Positions 33,228 to 41,546 of a stretch of 64,000 bases of DNA are shown here, one piece after another. The DNA lies in contig NZ_WEGI01000009.1 in NCBI RefSeq assembly GCF_009604425.1, positions 248,001 to 312,000 of the forward strand, read 5' to 3'. The notes below the pieces were generated by a model. That model searched no databases. It worked only from the letters and a program-made list of their open reading frames with translations, and had not been told where the DNA came from. Every line of letters begins with the position of its first letter. Within the stretch, counting starts at the first letter, position 1. The position numbers and the translations under genes were made by a program. This stretch comes from Nocardia aurantia (GTDB taxonomy: Bacteria > Actinomycetota > Actinomycetes > Mycobacteriales > Mycobacteriaceae).

Positions 33228-33572
33228 CGGCGGGGTTTCATGAGGGCTACCACAATGCATCGAGCCATGTACCGCGACGATGCCCGGTGTTAGGTTCGAC
33301 AACGAAGCTCGTCGAATCCCCTGAAAGGCAGCACCTCCGGCAGTACATCCGAACCGGGTCGATCGGCCGCGCAATTGTGCGGGCCACGGAACCCCTCTCG
33401 ATGTCACCGTGCACGGGCCGACGACGGTCCGAACGTCCACATCCGCATTCTTTGCACGATCGGAGTTCCGGATGAACGATAACGATTTTTCCGTCGTCAT
33501 CGCGGCAGCGCTGCCCGTGAGTTTCCCGGGCCGGATCACGCGGTCGTTCGAGCGTCCGGATGCGCCGCTGTC
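33228..33572. other. gene-free stretch
   Basis: 345 bases between paralogue B and the beta-helix protein. I see no convincing gene, hairpin or repeat. A 62-codon plus-strand frame (33287-33475) lacks a ribosome site and looks random. Confidence 0.5.
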
Positions 33573-35045
33573 ATGAGCACGTCGAAGACTGTCGCGACGG
33601 TCGCGGCACTGCTGGACGCGGTGGAGCGCCGGTTCGATGTGATCGAGGTGCTGGGCACGATCTGCGGGGTTCCCCGGATCACGCTGGCCCCGGGGGTGAC
33701 GCTGACCGGCGGGACCCTCTGCTTCGGCGGCAAGGGAGTGCGCCTGACCTGCGACAACATCCTCGACGACGTCGCCGTCGTGACGCCGGTCGACGAGGTC
33801 GCGGTGTACAACGACCTCGAGATCGAGGATTTCGGCACGTTGTGGCTGCGGCAGGTGCGCACCGTCGGGCAGGTCGCCTTCACCGTCGGCGGTCGCGTGC
33901 GCGGCGGGCACCTCCGGGTCGAGGGCCTGCGCGTCGACGAGGCCGATGTGCGCGGACGGGCCGACCGGCCGTCGGGCTACGGGGTGGAGACCATCCAGGG
34001 CGCGTTCACGCTGTGGAATCGCAGCGCCGACCCGGAGGTGGTCGTCACCGCGGATCTGCTCGACATCGGCGCCGGCACCGCCGAACATCCGATCCACGGG
34101 TGCGGGGTCCTGGTCTGCGGCGTTCCCGGTGGCGGCACGCTGGGCGTGAAACGGTTGCGCACCAACGAGATCCACGCCGACGGTCATATCCCGCCGACGA
34201 CCACCGATCTGATCGGGGGTGGCCTGCTGGTGCTGTCCGGCGCCCAGATCGGGCAGGTGGTGGCCGCCGGGCCGGTGACCACCTACGGCCACAACGATCT
34301 CGCCTTCGACAACTGGGGCGAGGTGGCGCAGTGGACCGTGCAGGGCCCGGTGATGTCGAAGGGCACCGGCGGCAGCGGATTTCGCAACCGAGGGGCGGTC
34401 ACCCGGCTGGAATTCCTGGGACCGCTGGAGACGTTCGGCCACCGGGCGACCGGATTCGATCTGGAATGCGGGTCGATGGGGGAGGCGACCTTCACCACCA
34501 TCGTCACCCACGGCGACGGGTCGATCGGCGCCCGAATCGGTTGCCGGCTACGGCGTCTGGAGATCATCGAGACGTTGTGCACGCACGGCGGCGAGGCGTT
34601 CGCGGGCCATTACCCGGACCAGTCCCCGCCGACGGCCTCGGCCCTGCGGATCGATCCGGGCAGTGCGATCGAGGCCCTGTTCGTCGGCGGCGAAATCCAC
34701 ACCAGCGGCGACGGTTTGGCCACCCTGCACGTCGACGGGATCATCGGCGCGCTCGCGGTGGGTGGCGAGATCCGGGCCACCGGAAGGGGTTCGGACGCGG
34801 TGCGTTCCGAGGAACACATCCCGGGCCTGGAGGATGTCACGCTGATCTCCCACCACGGATCGCGGTTCGTCCTGCAACGCGAAACCTGGGCGGATGCCGA
34901 CAATCCGGCCGGACTCGCGACCGCGACTCCGCCGGGCGCGCACGGTGGCGACGGACTCGGCGGCGGCCGCCGGAACCTCGCGCCGCGCCCGCCCACGGTC
35001 ACCGACACCGAGGCCGGCGAACCGACCCAGCGGCAACCGGTGTGA
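33573..35045 (+). CDS. predicted parallel beta-helix protein, unknown
   Basis: 490 residues. After a short N-terminal helix, the chain consists of many short beta-strand-turn units rich in Gly, Val, Thr and Asp with recurring patterns such as GGxLxVxGxxIGxVVAAG. This is the look of a right-handed parallel beta-helix. No signal peptide is visible, so it may be cytoplasmic or exported by an unconventional route. The C-terminal 60 residues are low-complexity and Pro/Gly/Ala-rich. No catalytic motif of pectinases was found. The ATG at 33573 has no strong ribosome site. It is 100 bases upstream of an unrelated VOC gene. Confidence 0.6.
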   Translation: MSTSKTVATVAALLDAVERRFDVIEVLGTICGVPRITLAPGVTLTGGTLCFGGKGVRLTCDNILDDVAVVTPVDEVAVYNDLEIEDFGTLWLRQVRTVGQVAFTVGGRVRGGHLRVEGLRVDEADVRGRADRPSGYGVETIQGAFTLWNRSADPEVVVTADLLDIGAGTAEHPIHGCGVLVCGVPGGGTLGVKRLRTNEIHADGHIPPTTTDLIGGGLLVLSGAQIGQVVAAGPVTTYGHNDLAFDNWGEVAQWTVQGPVMSKGTGGSGFRNRGAVTRLEFLGPLETFGHRATGFDLECGSMGEATFTTIVTHGDGSIGARIGCRLRRLEIIETLCTHGGEAFAGHYPDQSPPTASALRIDPGSAIEALFVGGEIHTSGDGLATLHVDGIIGALAVGGEIRATGRGSDAVRSEEHIPGLEDVTLISHHGSRFVLQRETWADADNPAGLATATPPGAHGGDGLGGGRRNLAPRPPTVTDTEAGEPTQRQPV

Positions 35046-35145
35046 GCGGCCGGGCGTGACGCCGCACCGGTGGACCGTCCGGTGACCCGCGTGACTTGTC
35101 GGTGCCCGGGTCTATGGTCGTGAGCCGAGACCGAAGGAGGCTCGA

Positions 35146-35988
35146 ATGGCCGAGGTGCGGACCTACCCCGCTGGTGTGACGTCGTGGATCGATGTGGAAT
35201 GCGGTGATGTCGAGGCCGCGAAAACGTTCTACGGCAACCTGTTCGGCTGGACCTTCACGGACGCGACGCCGCCGTCCGCACCCTCGCGTTACGTCATCGC
35301 ACAACTGGACGGCGCGGACGTCGCCGGAATCGGCGGTCCCGCCGACCCGGCGGCGGGCTCCGGCCCGGCGCGGTGGAACACCTACGTCGCCGTCGACGAC
35401 GCGCAGGCGGCCGCCGCGCTAGTGGTGGCGGCCGGTGGGTCCGTCGTCACGCCGCCCGCCCCCGCCGGTGAGGGCGGGATCTCCGCGGTCTGCGCGGATC
35501 CGGCCGGTGCCCGGTTCCGACTGTGGCAGGCCAAGCGGAGGCCGGGGGCGCAGCTCGTCAATGTGCCCGGGGCCTGGAATTTCAGCAATCTCCACACGGC
35601 CGACCCGGCCGCGGCGCGGGCCTTCTACACCGAGGTTTTCGGTTGGTCGATCGATGACCTCGGCTTCGCGACGATGATCCGCCGCCCCGGGTACGGTGAC
35701 CATCTCGCCGCGACCGTCGACCCGGATATCCGCGAACGCCAATCCGGTGACATGGTGCCGCCGGGCTTCGCCGACGCGATCGGCTGGGTGGCGCCCCTGC
35801 CGCAGGGGGAGGCGCCGCATTGGCATGTCGCGTTCACCGTGGCCGACCGCGACGAAACCGCTTCTGCCGCCGCGCGTCTGGGCGGCGTCGTAGTGTCGGC
35901 CGCCGACACCGGGTGGACCAGGGACGCTGTCGTCCGCGATCCGCAGGGCGCGACGTTCACCGCGAGCCAATTCACGCCGCCGTCCTGA
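35146..35988 (+). CDS. two-domain VOC/glyoxalase-like protein (Rv0577/CFP30B type)
   Basis: 280 residues and two similar VOC modules: VTSWIDVECGDVEAAKTFYGNLFGWTF at the start and NFSNLHTADPAAARAFYTEVFGWSI at about 145. Both have the usual PxG and DPxGA turns (CADPAGARFRLWQ, VRDPQGATFTASQF). Length and double-module build match the actinobacterial antigen Rv0577 family, whose enzymatic activity is debated. AAGGAGG lies before the ATG. A hairpin with TTTT follows the gene. It is probably a single-gene unit. Confidence 0.85.
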   Translation: MAEVRTYPAGVTSWIDVECGDVEAAKTFYGNLFGWTFTDATPPSAPSRYVIAQLDGADVAGIGGPADPAAGSGPARWNTYVAVDDAQAAAALVVAAGGSVVTPPAPAGEGGISAVCADPAGARFRLWQAKRRPGAQLVNVPGAWNFSNLHTADPAAARAFYTEVFGWSIDDLGFATMIRRPGYGDHLAATVDPDIRERQSGDMVPPGFADAIGWVAPLPQGEAPHWHVAFTVADRDETASAAARLGGVVVSAADTGWTRDAVVRDPQGATFTASQFTPPS

Positions 35989-35994
35989 ACGAGC

Positions 35995-36034
35995 AAGCGC
36001 GGCCGCGGAATCCGAGGTTGCGGCCGCCGCTTTT
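35995..36034 (+). terminator. hairpin with T tract after the VOC gene
   Basis: AAGCGCGGCCGC (35995-36006) pairs, with one bulged base, with GCGGCCGCCGCTTTT (36020-36034). It starts seven bases after the VOC stop codon. It also separates the convergent methyltransferase gene. Confidence 0.65.
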
Positions 36035-36042
36035 CCCAGCGG

Positions 36043-36879
36043 CTACTTCTTGCGGCCGACCCCGGCGAGGACGCAGCGGCGGACGGGTGACAGCGGTTCC
36101 AGATGCGGCCCGGTAGGCCACCAATCGTCGGCGGCGACCAGACCGGGCGGCACCATTTCCAGATCGCCGAACATCGCCTCGATCTCCGGCAGGGTACGAA
36201 AACGTCCGCTACCCATCGGGCTGTGGATGAACTTGTCCTCCATTTGCTCGGCCAATTCGGTCAATTCGGGCACCTCGGGATCGTGGAAATGGCAGATCGC
36301 CACGTAGGAGCCGGGTGCGAGCGCATCGATGTAGGTCTGCATCAATGCCGCCGTATCGTCGCCGAGATAATGGTGCAGAGTTCCGATCTGGAACAGCGCG
36401 ACCGGACTGTCGAAATCCAGTTCGTCCCGGATGATGTTGTGACCGAGGACTTCCAGCGGCCGGAAGATGTCGGCGGTGACGATCGAGGTGTCCGGGTTGT
36501 CCTCCAGCAGCGCCCGGGCGTGGGCCAGCACCATCGGGTCGTTGTCGACGTAGACGACCCGCGCGGCCGGCGCGATACGCTGCACCACCTGATGGGTGTT
36601 CTCCGCGGTCGGCAGGCCGGAGCCGAGATCCAGAAACTGCCGGATACCGGCCTTCTGCACGAGGAATCTCGCCGCCCGGATCAGGAAATCCCGGTTGGCG
36701 AGGGCCAATTCGGCCGCGCCCGGCGCCACTTTCTTGACGTTCTCGAAGACCTGGCGATCGATCTCGAAGTTGTCCTTGCCGCCGAGGAAGGCATCGTAAA
36801 CTCGCGCGATGCTCGCTCGCGAGATGTCCACCCCCACGGGCGCGACGCTCGGATATGTGACCGGCGATTGCGATGACAT
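36043..36879 (-). CDS. Methyltransf_19 (DUF574) SAM-dependent methyltransferase
   Basis: 278 residues from ATG 36879, which has AGGGGAG six to seven bases upstream. Further ATGs at 36912 and 36921 lack this. Family marks are an N-terminal DISRASIARVYDAFLGGKDNFEID, the SAM motif FLDLGSGLP, then VVYVDNDPMVLAHAR and LFQIGTLHHYL. The family is abundant in Streptomyces and Nocardia; substrates are largely unknown. It stands alone, divergent from the GlcD-like gene. Confidence 0.88.
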   Translation of the reverse strand: MSSQSPVTYPSVAPVGVDISRASIARVYDAFLGGKDNFEIDRQVFENVKKVAPGAAELALANRDFLIRAARFLVQKAGIRQFLDLGSGLPTAENTHQVVQRIAPAARVVYVDNDPMVLAHARALLEDNPDTSIVTADIFRPLEVLGHNIIRDELDFDSPVALFQIGTLHHYLGDDTAALMQTYIDALAPGSYVAICHFHDPEVPELTELAEQMEDKFIHSPMGSGRFRTLPEIEAMFGDLEMVPPGLVAADDWWPTGPHLEPLSPVRRCVLAGVGRKK

Positions 36880-37127
36880 CGGGAACTCCCCTGGCATCTT
36901 CTGTTGCGACATTGCTGTCAAGTCTCGCGCATCTCCGGCTTTCGCGCGGAACTACCGCCGACATTCCCGGAGGTTGTGCGCCCGCTGTGCGGAACATGAG
37001 GCCCTCCGATCACGGATCGCGACGGCGACCGGTCCGGAATCACGATCGGTACAACCCTGGTGCGCGAGCCGCGGCACGGTGAGGATGGGTCGCTGTTCCC
37101 GGTAGGACCGCGACATGGAGGACATCG

Positions 37128-38474
37128 ATGAGCCGTGCGAGCCTGGCCGCGATCACCGGCGAGGTGCTGGTTGGCGCCCTGATTCCCGAGCGGTACCGCG
37201 TGGACCGTTCGGGGCACGTCCCGGGGGGCGCGCCTGCGGTGCTGGTACGCGCGGCCGACGTCGACGACGTCCGACACGCGGTGGGATACGCTGCCGAACA
37301 AGGACTTTCGGTGGTCGTACGTGGGGCGGGCACCGGACTCGCCGGTGGCGCCTGCGCGGGCGCGGGCACCCTCGTGCTCGATGTCACGGGCCTCGACCGC
37401 ATCCTGGAGATCGCCCCCGCGGACGAGCTGGCCGTCGTGCAGGCCGGCGTCTCGGCGGCCGTACTCGACACCGCCGCAGCCGAATTCGGCCTCCGCTACG
37501 CCCCGGATCCGGCGAGCGCGGCGATCTCCACGATCGGTGGCAACATCGCCACCGCCGCGGGTGGACTGCGCTGTGTGAAGTACGGGGTCACCGCCGACGC
37601 GGTGCTCGGGCTGAGCGTGGTGCTCGCCGACGGCCGGCTGCTGCACACCGGCCGGCGCACCGTCAAAGGTGTTGCGGGGCTGGATATCACCCGTCTCTTC
37701 ACCGGATCGGAGGGCACCCTCGGCGTGATCGTGGCCGCGACGGTCCGGCTACAGCCCGTCCCGGTCGACACCGTCACCGTCGCAGCGAGTTTCGCCGATG
37801 TGACCGATGCGGCCGCCGCGGCGTCGGCGGTGATCGCGGCCCGGGTACGGCCGGCGCTGCTGGAACTGCTGGACGAGGCGTCGCTGCGGGAGGCACGGGA
37901 TCTGCTCGGCATCGAGGAGCGTGCGGCGGGGGCCTTCGTGGTCGCGCAGACCGACGGTTTCGGCGCCCGCGCCGAGGCTCGGCTGGTCGCGGATACGTTC
38001 CGGCAGTTCACTTCCCGGGTCGAGGTGGGCACCGACCCCGCGACCGCCGATCAGCTGCTGGCAGTCCGGCGGGCCGCCCTGCCCGCACTGGAACGCCACG
38101 GCCGAGTGCTGATCGAGGACATCGCTGTACCACGCTCGGCCATCGCGGCAGCGGTACAGCGGATCACCGAGATCGCGCGGCGGCACGACAGCCGCATCCA
38201 CACCTTCGGTCACGCCGGCGACGGCAACCTGCACCCGATCATCGTGGTACCCGCCGACGACCCGGCCGCCGAGGGCCGCGCCACCGCGGCCGCCGACGAG
38301 ATCTTCGCCACCGCACTGGAACTCGGGGGCACCATTACCGGCGAACACGGCGTCGGTGTCCTCAAGCGCCGGTGGCTGGAACGCGAACAGGGCACGGCGG
38401 CACTGGAAGTCCAGCGGTCGATCCGCCGTGCGCTGGATCCCGCCGGATTGTTCAACCCGGGCAAGGTTTTCTGA
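37128..38474 (+). CDS. FAD-linked oxidase, GlcD / D-lactate dehydrogenase type
   Basis: 448 residues. The FAD_binding_4 domain has VVVRGAGTGLAGGACAGAGTLVLDVTGLDRIL and TIGGNIATAAGGLRCVKYGVTADAVLGLSVVLADG. The C-terminal FAD-oxidase domain carries HTFGHAGDGNLHPII and GGTITGEHGVGVLKRRWL, with the metal-binding histidines of the family. It ends with LDPAGLFNPGKVF. It oxidises a 2-hydroxy acid such as glycolate or D-lactate. GGAGG is seven bases before the ATG. No GlcE/GlcF partner is adjacent. It is followed by the repeat-filled gap. Confidence 0.88.
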   Translation: MSRASLAAITGEVLVGALIPERYRVDRSGHVPGGAPAVLVRAADVDDVRHAVGYAAEQGLSVVVRGAGTGLAGGACAGAGTLVLDVTGLDRILEIAPADELAVVQAGVSAAVLDTAAAEFGLRYAPDPASAAISTIGGNIATAAGGLRCVKYGVTADAVLGLSVVLADGRLLHTGRRTVKGVAGLDITRLFTGSEGTLGVIVAATVRLQPVPVDTVTVAASFADVTDAAAAASAVIAARVRPALLELLDEASLREARDLLGIEERAAGAFVVAQTDGFGARAEARLVADTFRQFTSRVEVGTDPATADQLLAVRRAALPALERHGRVLIEDIAVPRSAIAAAVQRITEIARRHDSRIHTFGHAGDGNLHPIIVVPADDPAAEGRATAAADEIFATALELGGTITGEHGVGVLKRRWLEREQGTAALEVQRSIRRALDPAGLFNPGKVF

Positions 38475-38833
38475 GCCGGGCGGGGCAGAGTCTAGGCCAC
38501 GGTGGGCCGTTGGTGCTGAGGATGCAGGGCGAGCGCGGCGGTGCCGGTCCGGCGGGCCGCGGTGGCCGGTGGCGGGGTGTGAGGTGGGGTGTGCGGCTTT
38601 GTTTGGGGGCGGGGTTTGGTGTTGGGGCTGCTTGGGGGTGACGGGCTGTGTTTTTGGCCTCCGCTTCGCTCCGGCGGGTTCGCGGCCCTGCGGGCCCGAT
38701 CCTTCCCTCCTCCGGCTCCTCCGCTTCGCTCCCCCGCCTCCGTCAGTCCAGGATCGGACCGGGCCGCGAACAGGAGCGCTACCCCTGCGTATCGGTGACC
38801 GACACCCAAGGTGCGGGTTACGGCTGCGGAAAT
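38475..38833. other. gene-free, low-complexity GC-rich stretch
   Basis: About 360 bases after the GlcD-like gene. The first 170 are G-rich with short GGGG/TTTGG runs. The rest contains two copies of a CTCCGCTTCGCTCC-like string (about 38660 and 38725). No coding sequence is supported. It grades into the 43-bp array. Confidence 0.5.
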
Positions 38834-39524
38834 GGTGACCGGGTCCTGGGGAGTGGAGTACACACGGCTGCGGAAATGGTGACCCGGCCCCGGCAACAGG
38901 GGCACGTGCGGCTGCGGAATGGTGACCGGATCACGGCGAGTGGGGTACGTACGGCTGCGTAACGGTGACGGGGTCGCGGGGAGTGGGGTACGTACGGCTG
39001 CGGAACGGTGACCGGGCCACGGGGAGTCGGGTACGTACGGCTGCGGAAATGGTGACCGGGCCCCGGCAACAGGGGCACGTGCGGCTGCGGAATGGTGACC
39101 GGATCACGGCGAGTCGGGTACGTACGGCCGCGAAACGGTGACCGGGCCACGGGGAGTCGGGTACGTACGGCCGCGAAACGGTGACCGGGCCACGGGGAGT
39201 CGGGTACGTACGGCCGCGAAACGGTGACCGGGCCACGGGGAGTCGGGTACGTACGGCCGCGAAACGGTGACCGGGCCACGGGGAGTCGGGTACGTACGGC
39301 CGCGAAACGGTGACCGGGCCACGGGGAGTCGGGTACGTACGGCCGCGAAACGGTGACCGGGCCACGGGGAATGGGGTACGTACGGCCGCTAAGGGGTGAC
39401 CGGGCCACGGGGGAGTCGGGTACGTACGGCTGCTGATGGTGACCCGGCTACGGGGAGTGGGGTGCGTGCGGCTGCTAAATGGTGACCGGGTCACGGGGAG
39501 TGGGGTACTTGCGGCGGCGGAAAG
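38834..39524. repeat. array of about sixteen 43-bp tandem repeats
   Basis: Units begin GGTGACCGGG and end around GTACGTACGGC. Starts are at about 38834, 38878, 38920, 38963, 39006, 39050, 39093, 39137, 39180, 39223, 39266, 39309, 39352, 39395, 39438 and 39481. The five units from 39137 to 39351 are identical; flanking ones diverge. Units at 38878-38962 and 39050-39136 look like a four-unit segment copied once (172-base offset). Each unit holds the self-complementary GTACGTAC. Because 43 is not a multiple of three and no unit contains stops on the minus strand, long false frames result. There are no spacers, so it is not a CRISPR. Confidence 0.9.
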
Positions 39525-39615
39525 GGTGATCGGAGGGGGTGCTGATGCGGTGAGTCTGCTGGGTGGCATGGTGGTGTGGCGGGGTCGGTTGTGCTGTGGA
39601 GCGGCCGTCGTGGGC

Positions 39616-40473
39616 TCAGTGCGTATTCGCGCCTGCGACCGGGCGATCCGGTTCCGAGCTCCACTGTGACCAGGAGCCCGGGAACAGTGCGCCGTTGATG
39701 CCGAGGATGCGCAGGGCGGCGAGGTCGACGGCGGCGGTGACGCCTGAGCCGCAGTAGGCGCCGACCTGGTCCGCGCCCTTTGTCTCGGCGAAGATGTTCT
39801 CCAATTCCGCGGCGGGACGGAAGAATCCGTTCTCGTCGAGGACCGAGGCGCTGGGGACGTTGCGGGCGCCGGGGATGTGGCCGGGGACGCGGTCCACCGG
39901 TTCCACCTCGCCGCGGAAGCGCTCCGGGGCACGGGCGTCGAGCAGGACCCCGGTGGTGGCGAGCGCGGCGGCCTCGTCGGCGGTCAACGTCGGCGCCGCA
40001 CCGGAATACAGGTCGGGGTAACCGATCTCGACATCGCCGACCGTGGGCTCCTCGGTCCCGGTGGCGAGTGCGTGACCCCCGGCGATCCACGCGGCCAGGC
40101 CACCGTCGAGGATCCGCACCTCGGTGAGCCCGGCGGCGCGCAGCACCCACCAGGCGCGCGCGGAGCCGGCGCGATTCCAGTTGTCGTACACCACGACCGG
40201 GACGTCGCGGCGCAGGCCCCAGCGCCGGGCCGCCGCCTGCAGGGCCGCGCCGGCGGGCAGGGGGTGGCGGCCGCGGCCGGTCACCTCGTGATCGGACAGT
40301 TCGGTGTCCAGGTCCACGTAGACGGCGCCGGGAATATGGCCCGCCGCGTACGCCTCCCGGCCGTCGGGGCGGTCCAGCTGCCAGCGGACGTCCAGCACGC
40401 CGGTCGGGGTCCCGCTGCCGAGCCGCTCGGCGAGCTCGGCGGCCGTGATGAGAGTGTCCGGGCGGGAAGGCAT
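39616..40473 (-). CDS. thiosulfate/3-mercaptopyruvate sulfurtransferase (two rhodanese domains)
   Basis: 285 residues from ATG 40473, with GAGGAG upstream. Two rhodanese modules are visible. The first is inactive-like (LITAAELAERL, VLDVRW, GHIPGAVYVDLDTELSD). The second carries the active Cys241 in the loop CGSGVTA, which fits mercaptopyruvate sulfurtransferase (SseA) rather than plain rhodanese. It moves sulfane sulfur to a thiol or cyanide acceptor. Its start codon overlaps the stop of the LysR gene (TAATG), so they are one transcript. Sulfur chemistry here supports an organosulfur role for the divergent operon. Confidence 0.9.
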   Translation of the reverse strand: MPSRPDTLITAAELAERLGSGTPTGVLDVRWQLDRPDGREAYAAGHIPGAVYVDLDTELSDHEVTGRGRHPLPAGAALQAAARRWGLRRDVPVVVYDNWNRAGSARAWWVLRAAGLTEVRILDGGLAAWIAGGHALATGTEEPTVGDVEIGYPDLYSGAAPTLTADEAAALATTGVLLDARAPERFRGEVEPVDRVPGHIPGARNVPSASVLDENGFFRPAAELENIFAETKGADQVGAYCGSGVTAAVDLAALRILGINGALFPGSWSQWSSEPDRPVAGANTH

Positions 40474-41351
40474 TACGCGACTCCTCGAAGCTGTCGGTCG
40501 GATGTGGGACGGTAGTGCGCGGCGATCGCCGCGACAGCGGTGGCCTCGATACCGCTGCCCAGCCCGCGCCGGGCCACCAGCCGGACGTCGACCGAGCCCA
40601 TCGCGGGCAGGCCGCGCACCTCGGCGACGCCGTCGGGGATGGCGGTGTGGAAGGGTAGCAGGGCGATGCCGAGTCCGGCCCGCGCCGCGGCCAGCACACC
40701 GTCCAGACTGCCGGATTCGGCGGTCACCGACACCTCGAACCCGATCTCCGTGAGCCGCTGCACCGCGCGGCGGCGCAGCCCGCACGGCTCCTCGAAGGCC
40801 ACCAGCGAGATCGGGCCCGGCACCGCCGGCGGCTGCCAGTGCGGTCCGGCCACCCAGCGCAGGCCCAGTGTGCCCACCTCGGTGCCGACCGGGTCGCCGT
40901 TACCGCCGAGCACCACCGCCAGATCCAGGGTGCCCTTCAGCACGGCGTCGGTGAGCGCGGTGGACCGTTCGATCCGGAAATGCAGATATACGTCCGGATA
41001 GGCCGCCCGCAGTACGCTCAGCAACTGCGGCAGCAGCCCGTCGGCGGCGTGTTCGGTCGAGCCGATGGTGATGCGCCGCGGATCCGCCGGCGCGAACCGG
41101 GCCAGCACGCTGTCGTGCGCGGCCAGCAGCTTCCGGGCCTCCACCACCAGGCGTTCGCCGTCGGCGGTGAAGCGGGAGCCGCGGCCGTCCTTCTCCACCA
41201 GCGGGAGTTTGAGCCGGCGCTCCAGCAGCCGCACATGCTGGCTGACCGTCGGCTGGCTCAGGTGCAGGGCGTCGGCGGCGCGCCGGAAACCGCCGGTTTC
41301 GGCGATCGCCACCAGCGTGCGCAGATGGGTCAGATCCAGGGGTTCCGGCAT
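40473..41351 (-). CDS. LysR-family transcriptional regulator
   Basis: 292 residues. The N-terminal winged HTH is classical: LTHLRTLVAIAETGGFRRAADALHLSQPTVSQHVRLLERRLKLPLVEKDGRGSRFT. The effector domain runs from about residue 90 (RRITIGSTEHAADGLLPQLLSVLR). LysR proteins usually activate a divergent operon. Here that is the monooxygenase-ABC operon starting 195 bases away. The effector may be a sulfur metabolite; this is inferred from context only. Confidence 0.9.
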   Translation of the reverse strand: MPEPLDLTHLRTLVAIAETGGFRRAADALHLSQPTVSQHVRLLERRLKLPLVEKDGRGSRFTADGERLVVEARKLLAAHDSVLARFAPADPRRITIGSTEHAADGLLPQLLSVLRAAYPDVYLHFRIERSTALTDAVLKGTLDLAVVLGGNGDPVGTEVGTLGLRWVAGPHWQPPAVPGPISLVAFEEPCGLRRRAVQRLTEIGFEVSVTAESGSLDGVLAAARAGLGIALLPFHTAIPDGVAEVRGLPAMGSVDVRLVARRGLGSGIEATAVAAIAAHYRPTSDRQLRGVA

Positions 41352-41546
41352 GGTCGAATTCTCGTCCGCTCACGCCGCCGCGAAACCCTTGCACTCAGGC
41401 AGATCCGAAAGTACCGATCGGACTTTCCGTTATCGGTTGCTATCGGCGAAATTTATCTATAGGGCTGATTCGAAATATGTTGCCGCCCTGCGGAGCTCCC
41501 TAACATTGCGTCCTGCATCGAGCGAGCAGACCGGAAGAGGACCCTC
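41352..41546. promoter_or_regulatory. LysR-controlled divergent promoter region
   Basis: 195 bases between the LysR gene and the flavin monooxygenase. The 41410-41480 part is AT-richer and contains two copies of GTTATCGG/GCTATCGG-like sequence and CTATAG, plausible LysR contacts. No exact T-N11-A box was fixed by eye. Confidence 0.4.

Noticed and set aside
33287..33475. A 62-codon ORF in the gap before the beta-helix gene
   Set aside because: No ribosome site, no recognisable sequence, and base use unlike neighbours.
31776..34511. A 911-codon minus-strand frame opposite paralogue B and the beta-helix gene
   Set aside because: It is a GC-driven shadow frame without domains or ribosome site.
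38834..39524. CRISPR array
   Set aside because: Units are directly contiguous, with no variable spacers, and no cas genes are nearby.
38931..39932. Long minus-strand frames through the 43-bp array (for example 333 codons) encoding a repetitive Arg/Pro/Val protein
   Set aside because: The repeat period is not a multiple of three and the unit has no minus-strand stops in any frame, so long frames arise automatically. No ribosome site or domain is present, and the frame overlaps the well-supported rhodanese gene.
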